DNA from: Amycolatopsis nalaikhensis
GTDB lineage: Bacteria; Actinomycetota; Actinomycetes; Mycobacteriales; Pseudonocardiaceae
Assembly: GCF_030264295.1 (NCBI RefSeq)
Contig: NZ_CP127173.1
Coordinates: 69,501 to 133,500, forward strand
DNA: 64,000 bases
Direction: 5' to 3'
The notes beneath the pieces were generated by a model. That model did not search any database. It saw only the letters and a list, made by a program, of their open reading frames with translations, and was not told the origin of the DNA. The position numbers and the translations under genes were made by a program. Shown here one piece after another: positions 50,494 to 58,935 of this stretch (within the stretch, counting starts at the first letter, position 1; every line of letters begins with the position of its first letter).

Positions 50494-51392
50494 TGGAGAT
50501 CCGGGAGATGCGGGCGTTCGTCGCGGTCGTCGAGGCGGGCACGATGTCGAAGGCGGCGCGGCGGCTGCACGTGAGCCAGCCCGCGCTGTCCCAGACGATC
50601 ACCGCGCTCGAACGGCGGCTCGGCGTCCGGCTGCTGGTGCGCACCAGCACGGGCGTCCGGACGACCGACGCGGGCGCGACGCTGCTGACCGAAGCGCGCG
50701 CGGTGCTGGCCCGGCACGACCAGCTGCTCGCCGCGCTGGCCAAGCACACGAACACCGGCGTGCTGCGCGTCGGCGTCCCCCTCGAACTGCCGCCGGAGCT
50801 GCTGCCGTCCGCGCTCGCGCGGCTCGCAGAGGCCTTCCCCGACACGCGGGTGCAGGCCCGGCACCTTTCGTCGGTGGCCCAGGTGACCGCGCTCCGGGCG
50901 GACGAGCTCGACGTCGGGCTGGTCCGGGAACGCCCGACGGGGCCCGACCTCGACGCGGCGCTCGTCGTCGAGGAGGACGTCGGCGTCCTGCTGGCCACCG
51001 AGGTCGCCGAGCGGCTGGGCTCGCCGGTCCGGCTGGAGGACCTGGCCGGGCTGGACTGGTTCGCCTTCCCCCGGGCGGGCAGCCCGGCCTGGTACGACGA
51101 GCTGGCGGCGGTCCTGCGCGGCCACGGCCTCGACGTCGGGCCCGAGGTCCCGGAGGAGCAGCGGCTGATCGTCGAGCTGAAGATCCCGGCGGTCAGCGCG
51201 GGCACGGCGTACGCGTTCGCCCCGCCGGAGTGGCCGTACCCGCTGCCGGACACGGTGCGGTGGGTACCGCTGGCGGGAACCCCGATCATCCGGCGGACGT
51301 GGGCCGTGTGGCCGGCGACGTCGCACCGGCGTGACGTCGCGGAGTTCGTCGCGGCGCTGGAAGACCATCAGCGGCACCGATCGCGGGCATAA
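50493..51392 (+). CDS. LysR family transcriptional regulator
   Basis: This 299-residue LysR regulator has the usual N-terminal helix-turn-helix (EIREMRAFVAVVEAGTMSKAARRLHVSQPALSQTI pattern) and an effector domain from about residue 90. The ATG at 50493 shares its A with the P450 stop. A LysR gene downstream of and coupled to its target, instead of divergent, is less common; it may control the P450 promoter at 49231. It is followed by 92 bases and the SDR gene on the same strand. Confidence 0.9.
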   Translation: MEIREMRAFVAVVEAGTMSKAARRLHVSQPALSQTITALERRLGVRLLVRTSTGVRTTDAGATLLTEARAVLARHDQLLAALAKHTNTGVLRVGVPLELPPELLPSALARLAEAFPDTRVQARHLSSVAQVTALRADELDVGLVRERPTGPDLDAALVVEEDVGVLLATEVAERLGSPVRLEDLAGLDWFAFPRAGSPAWYDELAAVLRGHGLDVGPEVPEEQRLIVELKIPAVSAGTAYAFAPPEWPYPLPDTVRWVPLAGTPIIRRTWAVWPATSHRRDVAEFVAALEDHQRHRSRA

Positions 51393-51484
51393 GGAGCACC
51401 GAACGCGCGGCCGGAAGCCCGGGCGGGCGCTCGCGCTTGCACCCTTAGACCGGGGAGGCACCCCGGGTAACGAGGAGCAGAGCG

Positions 51485-52231
51485 ATGAGTGCAGAACTGT
51501 CCGGGCGGACGGCCCTGGTGACCGGCGGCACGAGCGGGATCGGCCGCGCGACGGCGGTCGCGCTGGCCGGGCTCGGCGCCCACGTGGTGCTGTCCGGCCG
51601 CGACACCGCGCGCGGCGCCGAGGTCGTCGCACGGATCCGCGAGGCGGGCGGCAAGGCCGACTTCGTGGCGGCCGACCTGAAGGACGCGGCGTCGGCGCGG
51701 GTGCTGGCGGCCCGGGCCCGCGAAGTGGGCGGGCCGATCGACGTGCTGGTGAACAACGCCGGCATCTTCCCGACCGGGCCGACCGACGGCTTTTCCGAGG
51801 CGGACTTCGACGCGGTCTACACGACCAACGTGAAGGTGCCGTTCTTCCTGGTGGCCGAGCTGGCCCCGGAGATGGCCGGACGCGGGCACGGCGCGATCGT
51901 CAACGTGTCGACGATGGTGGCGACGCGCGGCATGGCGGGCATGGCCCTGTACGGCTCGTCGAAGGCGGCGGTGGAGCTGCTGACGAAGGCGTGGGCGGCG
52001 GAGTACGGCCCGTCGGGAGTGAGGGTGAACGCGGTGAGCCCGGGCCCGACGCGCACGGAGGGCACGGCGGCCTTCGGCGACGGCCTGGACCAGCTGGCGG
52101 CGGCGGGCCCGGCGGGCCGGGTGGCGTCCCCAGAGGAGATCGCGGCGACGATCGCCTTCCTGGCGGCGGGCGACGCGAGCTTCGTCCACGGCGCGGTGCT
52201 GCCGGTGGACGGCGGCCGGCTGGCGGTCTGA
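51485..52231 (+). CDS. SDR family oxidoreductase
   Basis: This 248-residue short-chain dehydrogenase has the cofactor motif ALVTGGTSGIGRATA, NNAGIFP, the catalytic serine in VNVSTMVATRG and YGSSKAAVELL (Tyr-x-x-x-Lys), followed by NAVSPGPTRTEGT. SDR enzymes of this type reduce ketones or oxidise alcohols with NAD(P)H. GAGGAG lies seven bases before the ATG at 51485. It may be expressed with the P450-LysR pair, but a promoter in the 92-base gap is possible (TAACGA at 51468). Confidence 0.9.
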   Translation: MSAELSGRTALVTGGTSGIGRATAVALAGLGAHVVLSGRDTARGAEVVARIREAGGKADFVAADLKDAASARVLAARAREVGGPIDVLVNNAGIFPTGPTDGFSEADFDAVYTTNVKVPFFLVAELAPEMAGRGHGAIVNVSTMVATRGMAGMALYGSSKAAVELLTKAWAAEYGPSGVRVNAVSPGPTRTEGTAAFGDGLDQLAAAGPAGRVASPEEIAATIAFLAAGDASFVHGAVLPVDGGRLAV

Positions 52232-52248
52232 GCCCGTTCGGGACGGCG

Positions 52249-53061
52249 TCACCGCAGGAAGGTGACGCCGTCCCGGGGCCGCTCGTCCACCGTCAGCGAG
52301 AAGACGTCCGGCCGCGCGTAGTGGCCCGACACGTCGAGGCTGTGCCGCGCCGCCACGACGTCGTCGAGGTCGATCTCCGCCGTGATCAACCCCTCCGCGT
52401 CCCGCAGCGGCCCCGCCAGCACCTCCCCCAGTGGCCCGACGATCACGCTCCCGCCCCGGAACGGGTCGTCCCCCGACGTCTCGTAAGGGCAAGCCGAGAT
52501 CACGAAACACCGGCCCTCGTCGGCGATGTGGCGCATCGATGCCTGCCAGACCTCGCGGTCGTCCGCCGTCGGGGCGCACCAGATCTCCACGCCCTTCGCG
52601 TACATCGCCGCGCGGAACAGCGGCATGTGGTTCTCCCAGCAGATCGCCGCGCCCGCGAGGCCCGCCGCCGTCGGGACCGCCGGGAGCGTCGACCCGTCGC
52701 CGCGGCCCCAGACCAGGCGCTCGCGGGCCGTCGGGACCAGCTTGCGGTGCTTGGCCACCAGGCCGAGGTGCGGGTCGAGGAACACCGCCGTGCTGTACAA
52801 CGTCGAGCCGTCGCGCTCGATGACGCCCACCACCAGCGTCGCTCCCGTCCGGGCCGCCAGCTCCGCCAACGCGGCCGTCTCGGGACCCGGCACCGTCACC
52901 GACGCGCGGAAGTACTCGACGAACGGGCCGCCGCGGGGGTAGCCGCCGAGGACGGCTTCCGGCAGGACCACCAGGGACGCGCCGCGGATCTCGTCCTCGT
53001 ACGCCAGGATCCGCTCGACCGGGAGACCCGTCCCGACCTGCAGGGCGGCGACGACCGTCAT
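52249..53061 (-). CDS. carbon-nitrogen hydrolase (nitrilase superfamily)
   Basis: This 270-residue hydrolase has the nitrilase triad Glu35 in [14 protein letters not shown], Lys107 in AKHRKLVPT and Cys141 in [10 protein letters not shown]. The sequence CWENHMPL and the KHRKLVPT pattern match the true nitrilase branch, which turns nitriles into acids plus ammonia. The length is shorter than most branch-1 nitrilases (310-350), with the C-terminal region ending early. Its ATG at 53061 overlaps the stop of the upstream DUF1295 gene by four bases, so the two form an operon. Confidence 0.88.
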   Translation of the reverse strand: MTVVAALQVGTGLPVERILAYEDEIRGASLVVLPEAVLGGYPRGGPFVEYFRASVTVPGPETAALAELAARTGATLVVGVIERDGSTLYSTAVFLDPHLGLVAKHRKLVPTARERLVWGRGDGSTLPAVPTAAGLAGAAICWENHMPLFRAAMYAKGVEIWCAPTADDREVWQASMRHIADEGRCFVISACPYETSGDDPFRGGSVIVGPLGEVLAGPLRDAEGLITAEIDLDDVVAARHSLDVSGHYARPDVFSLTVDERPRDGVTFLR

Positions 53062-53837
53062 CCGCGGACCGGCCACGGGACCACCGCGGACGTCCGCCGC
53101 TGGTAGTCCGCGTACTCCGGGTACCGGGACTTGCTGATGCTCTCGGTGAACCGCGTCGAGCCGACGAACAGCAGCGTCAGCAGCACCGCGCCGAGCACTG
53201 TCCACTGCAGACCGCCCGCCACGACGCCGAACGCCGCCACCGCCCACCACTGGGCCTGCTCGAAGAAGAAGTTCGGGTGCCGCGAATACCGGAAGAGCCC
53301 GGTCTGCAGGAACCGCGTCGGCGCGCGGCCCGCGTGCTTCTCGCGGTGGAACTCCCACTGCTGCTGGTCGGCGACCGTCTCCCCGACCAGGAACGCGAGG
53401 AACAGCACCGCCACGACGACGTCCGCGACCCCGAACGACCCCTGGTGGTCCAACGCGGTCATCGCGGGCAGCGTGATCAGCAGCAGGATCGCGTTCTGGT
53501 ACAGCGAGATGAAGAAGAAGTTGAACACCTGGAACTGCCACGGCTTCATCCGCTCGCGCAGCACCGCCCACCGGTAGTCCTCGCCGCCGCGGGCGTAGCC
53601 ACCCTTCCGGGCGAAGTTGAACGTCAGCCGCGCGCCCCAGAGGAACACGAGCGCGAACATGACGTCGAGCCGGGCGTCGGCGAACCCGGCGAACGCGGCG
53701 AAAACGCCCACGTACCCCACCGGGACGATCGACCAGATCCGGTCCACCCAGGAGTATTCCCTGGTCAGCACGGAGACCAGCCAGGTGCCGAGCGTCACCC
53801 CGGCGAAGACGTACAGGCACACCCGCAGCGCGTCCAT
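53058..53837 (-). CDS. DUF1295 membrane protein (steroid reductase-like)
   Basis: This 259-residue protein has about six membrane segments and the C-terminal motif [17 protein letters not shown] followed by [24 protein letters not shown]. These are diagnostic of DUF1295, related to 3-oxo-5-alpha-steroid 4-dehydrogenase and isoprenylcysteine methyltransferase folds. The substrate is likely a lipid or steroid-like compound. The ATG at 53837 lies six bases after TATTGT. It is divergent from the EXPERA/emopamil-like gene, and both starts lie within 31 bases. Confidence 0.88.
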   Translation of the reverse strand: MDALRVCLYVFAGVTLGTWLVSVLTREYSWVDRIWSIVPVGYVGVFAAFAGFADARLDVMFALVFLWGARLTFNFARKGGYARGGEDYRWAVLRERMKPWQFQVFNFFFISLYQNAILLLITLPAMTALDHQGSFGVADVVVAVLFLAFLVGETVADQQQWEFHREKHAGRAPTRFLQTGLFRYSRHPNFFFEQAQWWAVAAFGVVAGGLQWTVLGAVLLTLLFVGSTRFTESISKSRYPEYADYQRRTSAVVPWPVRG

Positions 53838-53843
53838 AGCGCC

Positions 53844-53849
53844 ACAATA
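53844..53849 (-). promoter_or_regulatory. -10 element of the DUF1295 gene (leaderless start)
   Basis: On the minus strand this is TATTGT, ending six bases before the ATG at 53837. Confidence 0.5.
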
Positions 53850-53854
53850 GGACC

Positions 53855-53860
53855 TAGGAT
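53855..53860 (+). promoter_or_regulatory. -10 element of the EXPERA-like gene (leaderless start)
   Basis: TAGGAT ends seven bases before the ATG at 53868. The two divergent -10 elements are only five bases apart. Confidence 0.5.
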
Positions 53861-53867
53861 CGGTGGT

Positions 53868-54359
53868 ATGAACCTGCCGCTGCGGGAACGGAAGATCGAC
53901 GTCTTCTTCGCGGTGCTGTTCTCGGCCTTCACGGTGACGTCCCTGATCAGCGATCTGCTGCCGACCGTCGGCGTCGACTTCTCGCGGCCGACCGGGAACT
54001 TCTTCGTCGACTCGAACTACTGGTACGCCCACGACGCCGACCCGCTGTTCATGCACCCGCCGGACTGGATGCGGATCGTCACCGGGCTCTCGGCGTTCGT
54101 CTACATGCCGTTCTACGTCGTGCTCGTCTTCGCGCTGCTCACCGGCCGCAACTGGATCCAGCTGCCGTCGGTGGTCTACGCGACGATGATCGTCACGCTG
54201 ACCGGCGTCGTCGTGTTCGGCGTCGAGTTCTTCGGCGACCCGGCCACCCGCACCGGCAACCCGGCGAAGTTCCTCGCCTTCAACCTGCCCTACGTCCTGG
54301 TGCCGCTCCTGCTGCTGGTCCGGATGCGCAAGCCACTCCCCTTCACCCGCCGTTTCTGA
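53868..54359 (+). CDS. EXPERA/emopamil-binding-like membrane protein
   Basis: This 163-residue protein has four membrane segments (IDVFFAVLFSAFTVTSLISD, MRIVTGLSAFVYMPFYVVLVFALLTG, VVYATMIVTLTGVVVFGVEFF, LAFNLPYVLVPLLLLVRM). The loop DSNYWYAHDADPLFMHPPDWMR has the acidic and aromatic residues seen in the EXPERA domain of sterol isomerase-like proteins. It is divergent from the DUF1295 steroid reductase-like protein, and the pair may act on the same sterol-like lipid. The start follows a -10 hexamer by seven bases. Confidence 0.78.
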   Translation: MNLPLRERKIDVFFAVLFSAFTVTSLISDLLPTVGVDFSRPTGNFFVDSNYWYAHDADPLFMHPPDWMRIVTGLSAFVYMPFYVVLVFALLTGRNWIQLPSVVYATMIVTLTGVVVFGVEFFGDPATRTGNPAKFLAFNLPYVLVPLLLLVRMRKPLPFTRRF

Positions 54360-54385
54360 ACCCGCCGTTTCTGACCGGAGGCGCC

Positions 54386-55597
54386 GTGCCGTACTCGTTC
54401 CTCAGCCACCTCGACTGCTCCCGCACCGGCGAGCGCTTCGACGCCGACGTCGTCCAGGGCCTCTCGCCGTCGGGCGCGCCGCTGCTCGCCCGCTACGACC
54501 TCGACGGCGTCCGCGAAGCCGTGACGCCGAAGGAGATCGCCGGGCGAGAGCCGACGCTGTGGCGCTACCACGAGGTGCTGCCCGTGCGGTCGCCCGAGCA
54601 CGCCGTCAGCCTCGGCGAGGGCATGACGCCGTTGCTGCGCCTGCCGCGCTACGGCCGTGAGCTGGGGTTGTCTCGGCTGTGGATGAAGGACGAAGGCCTG
54701 GTCCCGACCGGCACGTTCAAGGCGCGCGGCGCCGCGGTCGGCGTCTCGCGGGCGGCCGAGCTGGGCGTGCGCGGGATCGCGATGCCGACGAACGGCAACG
54801 CGGGCGCGGCGTGGGCCTTGTACGCCGCCCGCGCCGGGCTGACCAGCCTGATCGCGATGCCGGACGACGCGCCGTCGATCACCATGCGGGAGTGCGTCGC
54901 CGCGGGCGCCGAGCTGTACCGCGTGGACGGTCTGATCGGCGACGCGGGCAAGCTCGTCGCCGACGCCGTCGGGCGCCGCGAAGGCGTGCAGGACGTCTCG
55001 ACGTTGAAAGAGCCCTACCGCATCGAGGGCAAGAAGACGATGGGGTACGAGATCGCCGAGCAGTTCGGCTGGCGGCTGCCGGACGTCATCCTCTACCCCA
55101 CCGGCGGCGGCGTCGGGATCATCGGCATTCACAAGGCGCTGCTCGAAATGCGCGAGCTGGGCTGGATCACCGGCGACCTGCCGCGGCTCGTCGCCGTGCA
55201 GGCCACCGGGTGCGCGCCGATCGTGTCCGCGTTCGAGCGGGGCGCGCGGGAAAGCGAACCGTTCCCCGACGCGCGGACCGTCGCCTTCGGCATCACCGTG
55301 CCGAAGGCGCTGGGCGACTTCCTCGTGCTCGACGCCGTGTACGCGACCGGCGGCACCGCCGTCGCCGTCACCGACGAAGAGCTGCTCGCGGCGCAACGCG
55401 AACTCACCGAACGCGAAGGCACCTTCGTCTGTCCCGAGGGCGGAGCGTGCTTCGCCGCGTTGCGGCACCTTCGCGAGTCAGGCTGGCTTCAGGGCGACGA
55501 AGACGTCGTCGTGCTCAACACCGGCGCCGGGATCAAGTACCCGGAGACGGTGCCGCTCGACGTCCCGCTGCTCCCCCGGGACGGCCGCATTCCTTAA
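54386..55597 (+). CDS. threonine synthase-like PLP enzyme
   Basis: This 403-residue fold-type II PLP enzyme has the PLP lysine Lys112 in PTGTFKARGAA, the phosphate loop PTGGGVGIIGIHKAL and the N-terminal LGEGMTPLLRLPRYG. The layout is that of threonine synthase, which converts O-phosphohomoserine to threonine. The start SHLDCSRTGERFDAD matches the short N-terminal segment of this branch. It lies away from hom and thrB, so it may be a second copy with another substrate. GTG 54386 has GGAGG five bases upstream. Its TAA overlaps the stop of the convergent ArsC-like gene. Confidence 0.87.
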   Translation: MPYSFLSHLDCSRTGERFDADVVQGLSPSGAPLLARYDLDGVREAVTPKEIAGREPTLWRYHEVLPVRSPEHAVSLGEGMTPLLRLPRYGRELGLSRLWMKDEGLVPTGTFKARGAAVGVSRAAELGVRGIAMPTNGNAGAAWALYAARAGLTSLIAMPDDAPSITMRECVAAGAELYRVDGLIGDAGKLVADAVGRREGVQDVSTLKEPYRIEGKKTMGYEIAEQFGWRLPDVILYPTGGGVGIIGIHKALLEMRELGWITGDLPRLVAVQATGCAPIVSAFERGARESEPFPDARTVAFGITVPKALGDFLVLDAVYATGGTAVAVTDEELLAAQRELTEREGTFVCPEGGACFAALRHLRESGWLQGDEDVVVLNTGAGIKYPETVPLDVPLLPRDGRIP

Positions 55598-55947
55598 AGG
55601 ACCGAGCGCACGGTTTCGGGGTCGCGGGCGACGACCGTCGTGCCGTCGTCGGCCGTGATGATCGGGCGCTGGATCAGCTTCGGGTGCGCGGCCAGTGCCT
55701 CGATCCACTTCGGCCGGTCGGCGGCGGTGCGGCCCCACGTCTTGAGACCGAGCTCCTTCGCGACCGGCTCCGCGGTACGCGTGATGTCCCACGGCTCGAG
55801 GCCGAGGCGCTCCAGCACGGCTTCGAGCTCCGCCGGCGTCGGCGGGTCCTCGAGGTAGCGGCGCACGGTGTACTCGGCACCGGCTTCGTCCAGCAATGAC
55901 ACGGCGGACCGGCACTTCGAGCACGCCGGGTTGACCCAGATCTCCAC
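55594..55947 (-). CDS. ArsC-family reductase
   Basis: This 117-residue thioredoxin-fold protein of the ArsC/Spx family has CSKC at residues 9-12 (NPACSKCRSAV) and the motif TRTAEPVAKELGL, ending PIITADDGTTVVARDPETV. The arsenate reductases of this family have Cys12 as nucleophile, here the second Cys. The conserved arginine of the RPI triad is present in IQRPIITADD. No arsenic resistance genes are nearby. GTG 55947 lies seven bases after TAGGCT. The gene is convergent with the threonine synthase gene and shares the bases of its stop. Confidence 0.88.
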   Translation of the reverse strand: MEIWVNPACSKCRSAVSLLDEAGAEYTVRRYLEDPPTPAELEAVLERLGLEPWDITRTAEPVAKELGLKTWGRTAADRPKWIEALAAHPKLIQRPIITADDGTTVVARDPETVRSVL

Positions 55948-55954
55948 GGGCGGC

Positions 55955-55960
55955 AGCCTA
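55955..55960 (-). promoter_or_regulatory. -10 element of the ArsC-like gene (leaderless start)
   Basis: On the minus strand this is TAGGCT, ending seven bases before the GTG at 55947. Confidence 0.5.
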
Positions 55961-55989
55961 CCGCCTTGGTTTTGGAGCACGTGTTCTGT

Positions 55990-55995
55990 TACCGT
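55990..55995 (+). promoter_or_regulatory. -10 element of the TetR gene (leaderless start)
   Basis: TACCGT ends six bases before the ATG at 56002. The imperfect palindrome GAGCACGTGTTC just upstream (55975-55986) could be the TetR site; five of its six base pairs match. Confidence 0.45.
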
Positions 55996-56001
55996 CGCGG
56001 C

Positions 56002-56595
56002 ATGCCCCGGCCCCGCGTCCACGACCTCGACGCGCTGCTCGACGTCGCCGAGCGGCTGGTCGCCTCCTCGGCGGACGTCACCGTGCGTGGCCTGGCCGCG
56101 GCCGCGGGGGTCCCGAACGGGACGATCTACCACGCGTTCGGGTCGCTGAACGCCTTGCTGGCGCGGGTCTGGCTGCGTGCGGCGACGGAGTTCCTCGACC
56201 TCCAGACGTCGCTCGTGGACCAAGCCGCGTCCCCGGTGGACGCCGTCGTCGCGGCGGCCGACACGCCCGCGGTGTTCGCCTCCCGGCGGCCCGACGGGGC
56301 GCGGATGCTGCTCAAGGTCCGCGGCGACCGGCTCTTCGGGCCCGACCTGCCCGACGAGCTGGCCGACGCCCTGCACGCGGTGGACAAACGCCTGGTCGCG
56401 CTGCTCGTGCGGCTCGCGCGGCTGCTATGGGACCGCGGCGACGGGCTGGCCGTCGAGGTGATCACGACGTGCGTCGTCGACCTGCCGACGGCGTTCTTCC
56501 GGCGCGACATCACCGATCCACTGGTGCGCGAACGCCTGGCCGCCGCGGTGCGGGCCGTGCTGACCGTGCCACCCCGAGAAAAGGACCGAACGTGA
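56002..56595 (+). CDS. TetR family regulator
   Basis: This 197-residue TetR-type repressor has the helix-turn-helix in VTVRGLAAAAGVPNGTIYHAFGSLNALLARVW (about residues 25-57). The C-terminal ligand domain has no close named family. It overlaps the enoyl-CoA hydratase gene by four bases (GTGA), so it probably controls that gene and itself; the expected ligand is an acyl-CoA or fatty acid. A nearly palindromic GAGCACGTGTTC overlaps the promoter. The ATG at 56002 starts the conserved domain. Confidence 0.9.
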   Translation: MPRPRVHDLDALLDVAERLVASSADVTVRGLAAAAGVPNGTIYHAFGSLNALLARVWLRAATEFLDLQTSLVDQAASPVDAVVAAADTPAVFASRRPDGARMLLKVRGDRLFGPDLPDELADALHAVDKRLVALLVRLARLLWDRGDGLAVEVITTCVVDLPTAFFRRDITDPLVRERLAAAVRAVLTVPPREKDRT

Positions 56596-57206
56596 CCGTT
56601 TTGCACCTGGGCGACGACGAAAACCGCTTCTCCCCGGAGTGGCTGCAGCGCGTCCATTCCACTTTGGACGAAGTGGACGACGTGCTGGTGACCACCGGCG
56701 GCGGGAGGTTCTATTCGAACGGCCTCGACCTCGAATGGCTGATGGCGCACGGGGATGAGGCGGCGAAGTACGTCGCGGACGTGCAGGAGCTGTTCGCGCG
56801 GGTGTTGACGCTGCCGGTGCCGACGGTCGCGGCGGTCAACGGCCACGCGTTCGGCGCGGGCGCGATGCTGGCGATGGCGCACGACTTCCGCGTGATGCGC
56901 GCCGACCGCGGCTACTTCTGCTTCCCGGAGGCGGACATCAACATCCCGTTCACGCCGGGGATGGCGGCGTTGATCCAGGGCAAGCTGACCCCGGCGGCAG
57001 CGATCGCGTCGATGACGACCGGACGGCGGTTCGGCGGCGCGGCAGCCTTGGAAACCGGTCTGGTGGACGAAATCGCGGCCGAATCGGAGCTGGTGAAGGT
57101 GGCTTCGGAGCGGGTGGGTGCGTTGGCGGGCAAGGACCGCGGCACGCTGGGCGCGATCAAGGCGACGATGTTCGCCCCGGCCGTCGCCGCTCTGCGCGCG
57201 GCGTAG
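56592..57206 (+). CDS. enoyl-CoA hydratase/isomerase family protein
   Basis: This 204-residue crotonase-fold protein has VLVTTGGGRFYSNGLDLEWL (first oxyanion strand) and VPTVAAVNGHAFGAGAMLAMAHDFRVM (second). FCFPEADINIPFTPGMAALIQGKL follows. The two catalytic glutamates of true enoyl-CoA hydratase are not both visible. It is shorter than the usual 255-260 residues and may be an isomerase or another acyl-CoA enzyme. GTG 56592 overlaps the TetR stop, so the two are translationally coupled. Confidence 0.86.
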   Translation: MTVLHLGDDENRFSPEWLQRVHSTLDEVDDVLVTTGGGRFYSNGLDLEWLMAHGDEAAKYVADVQELFARVLTLPVPTVAAVNGHAFGAGAMLAMAHDFRVMRADRGYFCFPEADINIPFTPGMAALIQGKLTPAAAIASMTTGRRFGGAAALETGLVDEIAAESELVKVASERVGALAGKDRGTLGAIKATMFAPAVAALRAA

Positions 57207-57257
57207 GCCTCCGCCCCCCGGTTGCCAGTTTACCCGGGGGCACCGACAGTTCCGACG

Positions 57258-58499
57258 TCATGAAGGGCACTCGGCGAGGCGGCGGCGCAGGTGGGCGCGC
57301 TCGGGCTCGGTTCCGGCCAGGGACAGGGCTTCGCGGTACGCCTCCGCCGCCTCGACGTGACGGCCGAGGCGGGTCAGCAGATCGCCGCGCGCCGCCGGGA
57401 ACGGGCTGTAGCCGCGCAGGCGGGGCTCGTCCGCGAGGGCGTCGAGGAGGGCCAGGCCCGCCGCCGGGCCGTCGCGCATCGCCACCGCCACCGCGCGGTT
57501 CAGCTCCACCACCGGGGACGGGGCCAGCCCGCGCAGGACGTCGTACAGCGCGACGATCTGCGGCCAGTCCGTGCTCGCCACGTCCGCGGCTTCGTCGTGC
57601 AAGGCCGCGATCGCCGCCTGGACCCCGTAGAACCCGGGTGGGCCGCCGGTCAGCGCGATCTCGACCAGCGCCGTGCCCTCGTCGACCATCGCGCGGTCCC
57701 AGCGGCCGCGGTCCTGGTCGTCGAGCAGGACGAGGTCACCGTCGGGGCCGGTGCGGGCGTCGCGGCGCGCGTGGACCAGCAGCATCAGCGCCAGCAGGCC
57801 CGCGACCTCCCGCTCCCCCGGCAGCAGCCGGCGCAGGATCCGGGCCAGCCGGATCGCCTCCTCCGCCAGGTCGAGGCGCTGCAGGTCCGGGCCGGAGCTG
57901 GCCGCGTACCCCTCGGTGAAGATCGAGTAGACGACCTGGAGCACGCCGGGCAGCCGCGCGGGCAGCTCGTCGGCGTCCGGGACGCGGAACGGGATGCGCA
58001 GCGTGCGGATCCGGTTCTTCGCCCGCACGATCCGCTTGCCCATCGTCGCGCTCGGCACGAGGAACGCGCGCGCCACCTCCGGCGTGGTCAGCCCGGCGAG
58101 GTAGCGCAACGTCAGCGCCGCGCGGTCCTCGGCGGGCAGCGCCGGGTGGGCGCAGGTGAAGAACAGCTGGAGCCGCTCGTCCGGCAGGTCGTCACCGGGC
58201 GACGGCGGCGGGGCGGGCGCGCGTTCGGCCTCGACCTGCAGCACCGCGAGCCGGGCCGCGTAGGCCTGGTCGCGCCGCAGCCGGTCGACGGCCTTGCGCC
58301 GCGCGGTGGTCATCAGCCAGGCGCCCGGCTTCGGCGGCACGCCTTCGGCGGGCCAGTGCACGAGCGCGGCCTCGATCGCCTCCGACGTCACCTCCTCGGC
58401 CAGGTCGAGGTCGCCGAACCGCCGCACGAGCGCGGCGAGCAGCAGCCCCCGCTCCTCCCGGAAGACGGCCTCGACCGACGCGGCCGCCCGCCCCGCCAC
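57258..58499 (-). CDS. ECF sigma factor with C-terminal extension (ECF42-like)
   Basis: This 413-residue sigma factor has region 2 (VEAVFREERGLLLAALVRRFGDLDLAEEVTSEAIEAAL pattern) and region 4 (LPAEDRAALTLRYLAGLTTPEVARAFLVPSATMGKRIVRAKNRI). They are followed by a DUF6596 and TPR-like extension of about 200 residues (LNRAVAVAMRDGPAAGLALLDAL). This is the layout of the ECF42 group, which is associated with DGPF proteins rather than a classical anti-sigma factor; the extension is needed for activity in known members. GTG 58499 begins five bases after the stop of the YCII/DGPF gene, so the two are co-transcribed. A second DGPF protein is encoded at 59811. Confidence 0.88.
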   Translation of the reverse strand: MAGRAAASVEAVFREERGLLLAALVRRFGDLDLAEEVTSEAIEAALVHWPAEGVPPKPGAWLMTTARRKAVDRLRRDQAYAARLAVLQVEAERAPAPPPSPGDDLPDERLQLFFTCAHPALPAEDRAALTLRYLAGLTTPEVARAFLVPSATMGKRIVRAKNRIRTLRIPFRVPDADELPARLPGVLQVVYSIFTEGYAASSGPDLQRLDLAEEAIRLARILRRLLPGEREVAGLLALMLLVHARRDARTGPDGDLVLLDDQDRGRWDRAMVDEGTALVEIALTGGPPGFYGVQAAIAALHDEAADVASTDWPQIVALYDVLRGLAPSPVVELNRAVAVAMRDGPAAGLALLDALADEPRLRGYSPFPAARGDLLTRLGRHVEAAEAYREALSLAGTEPERAHLRRRLAECPS

Positions 58500-58504
58500 G
58501 CCGC

Positions 58505-58855
58505 TCAGCCTTCGAAGTCGGCGAGCGGACGCACGACGATGGACCCACCGTCGTGCGAGCCGGGGCACCGCGCGGCCCAGTCGAGCGCGACGTCGAGATC
58601 GGGCACGTCGACGACGAAGTACCCGCCGAGCACCTCCCGCGTCTCGGCGAAGGGCCCATCGGTGACGACGCGCTCGCCGCGGTCGTCGACCCGGACGGTG
58701 GTGGCCGTGGTGAAGTCGGCGAGCGGGCTGCCGTAGACGTAGACGCCCGCCTCCTGGATCTCCTTGTAGAAGAGCTGCCAGCCTTCGGGCGTGCACCCGC
58801 CGGTGACCTCGCCGTCGGCGTCGAGGCTGGCGTTGATGAGCATCAGGTACTTCAC
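58505..58855 (-). CDS. YCII-related DGPF protein
   Basis: This 116-residue YCII-fold protein has MKYLMLINASLDADGEVTGG at the start and the motif VTDGPFAETREVLGGYFVVDVPD, the DGPF signature. It sits directly upstream of the ECF42-like sigma factor gene on the same strand. DGPF proteins are the common targets of ECF42 factors and may be sulfur or peroxide-linked enzymes; the reaction is unknown. GGATCC precedes the ATG at 58855, so translation is leadered. Confidence 0.88.
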   Translation of the reverse strand: MKYLMLINASLDADGEVTGGCTPEGWQLFYKEIQEAGVYVYGSPLADFTTATTVRVDDRGERVVTDGPFAETREVLGGYFVVDVPDLDVALDWAARCPGSHDGGSIVVRPLADFEG

Positions 58856-58935
58856 GGGATCCTCCAGTGGCTCGGTTGCCGTACGAGATCACTACGAACG
58901 ACGGCCGGTCCCTTGGACACACCCTCGCAGAATTT

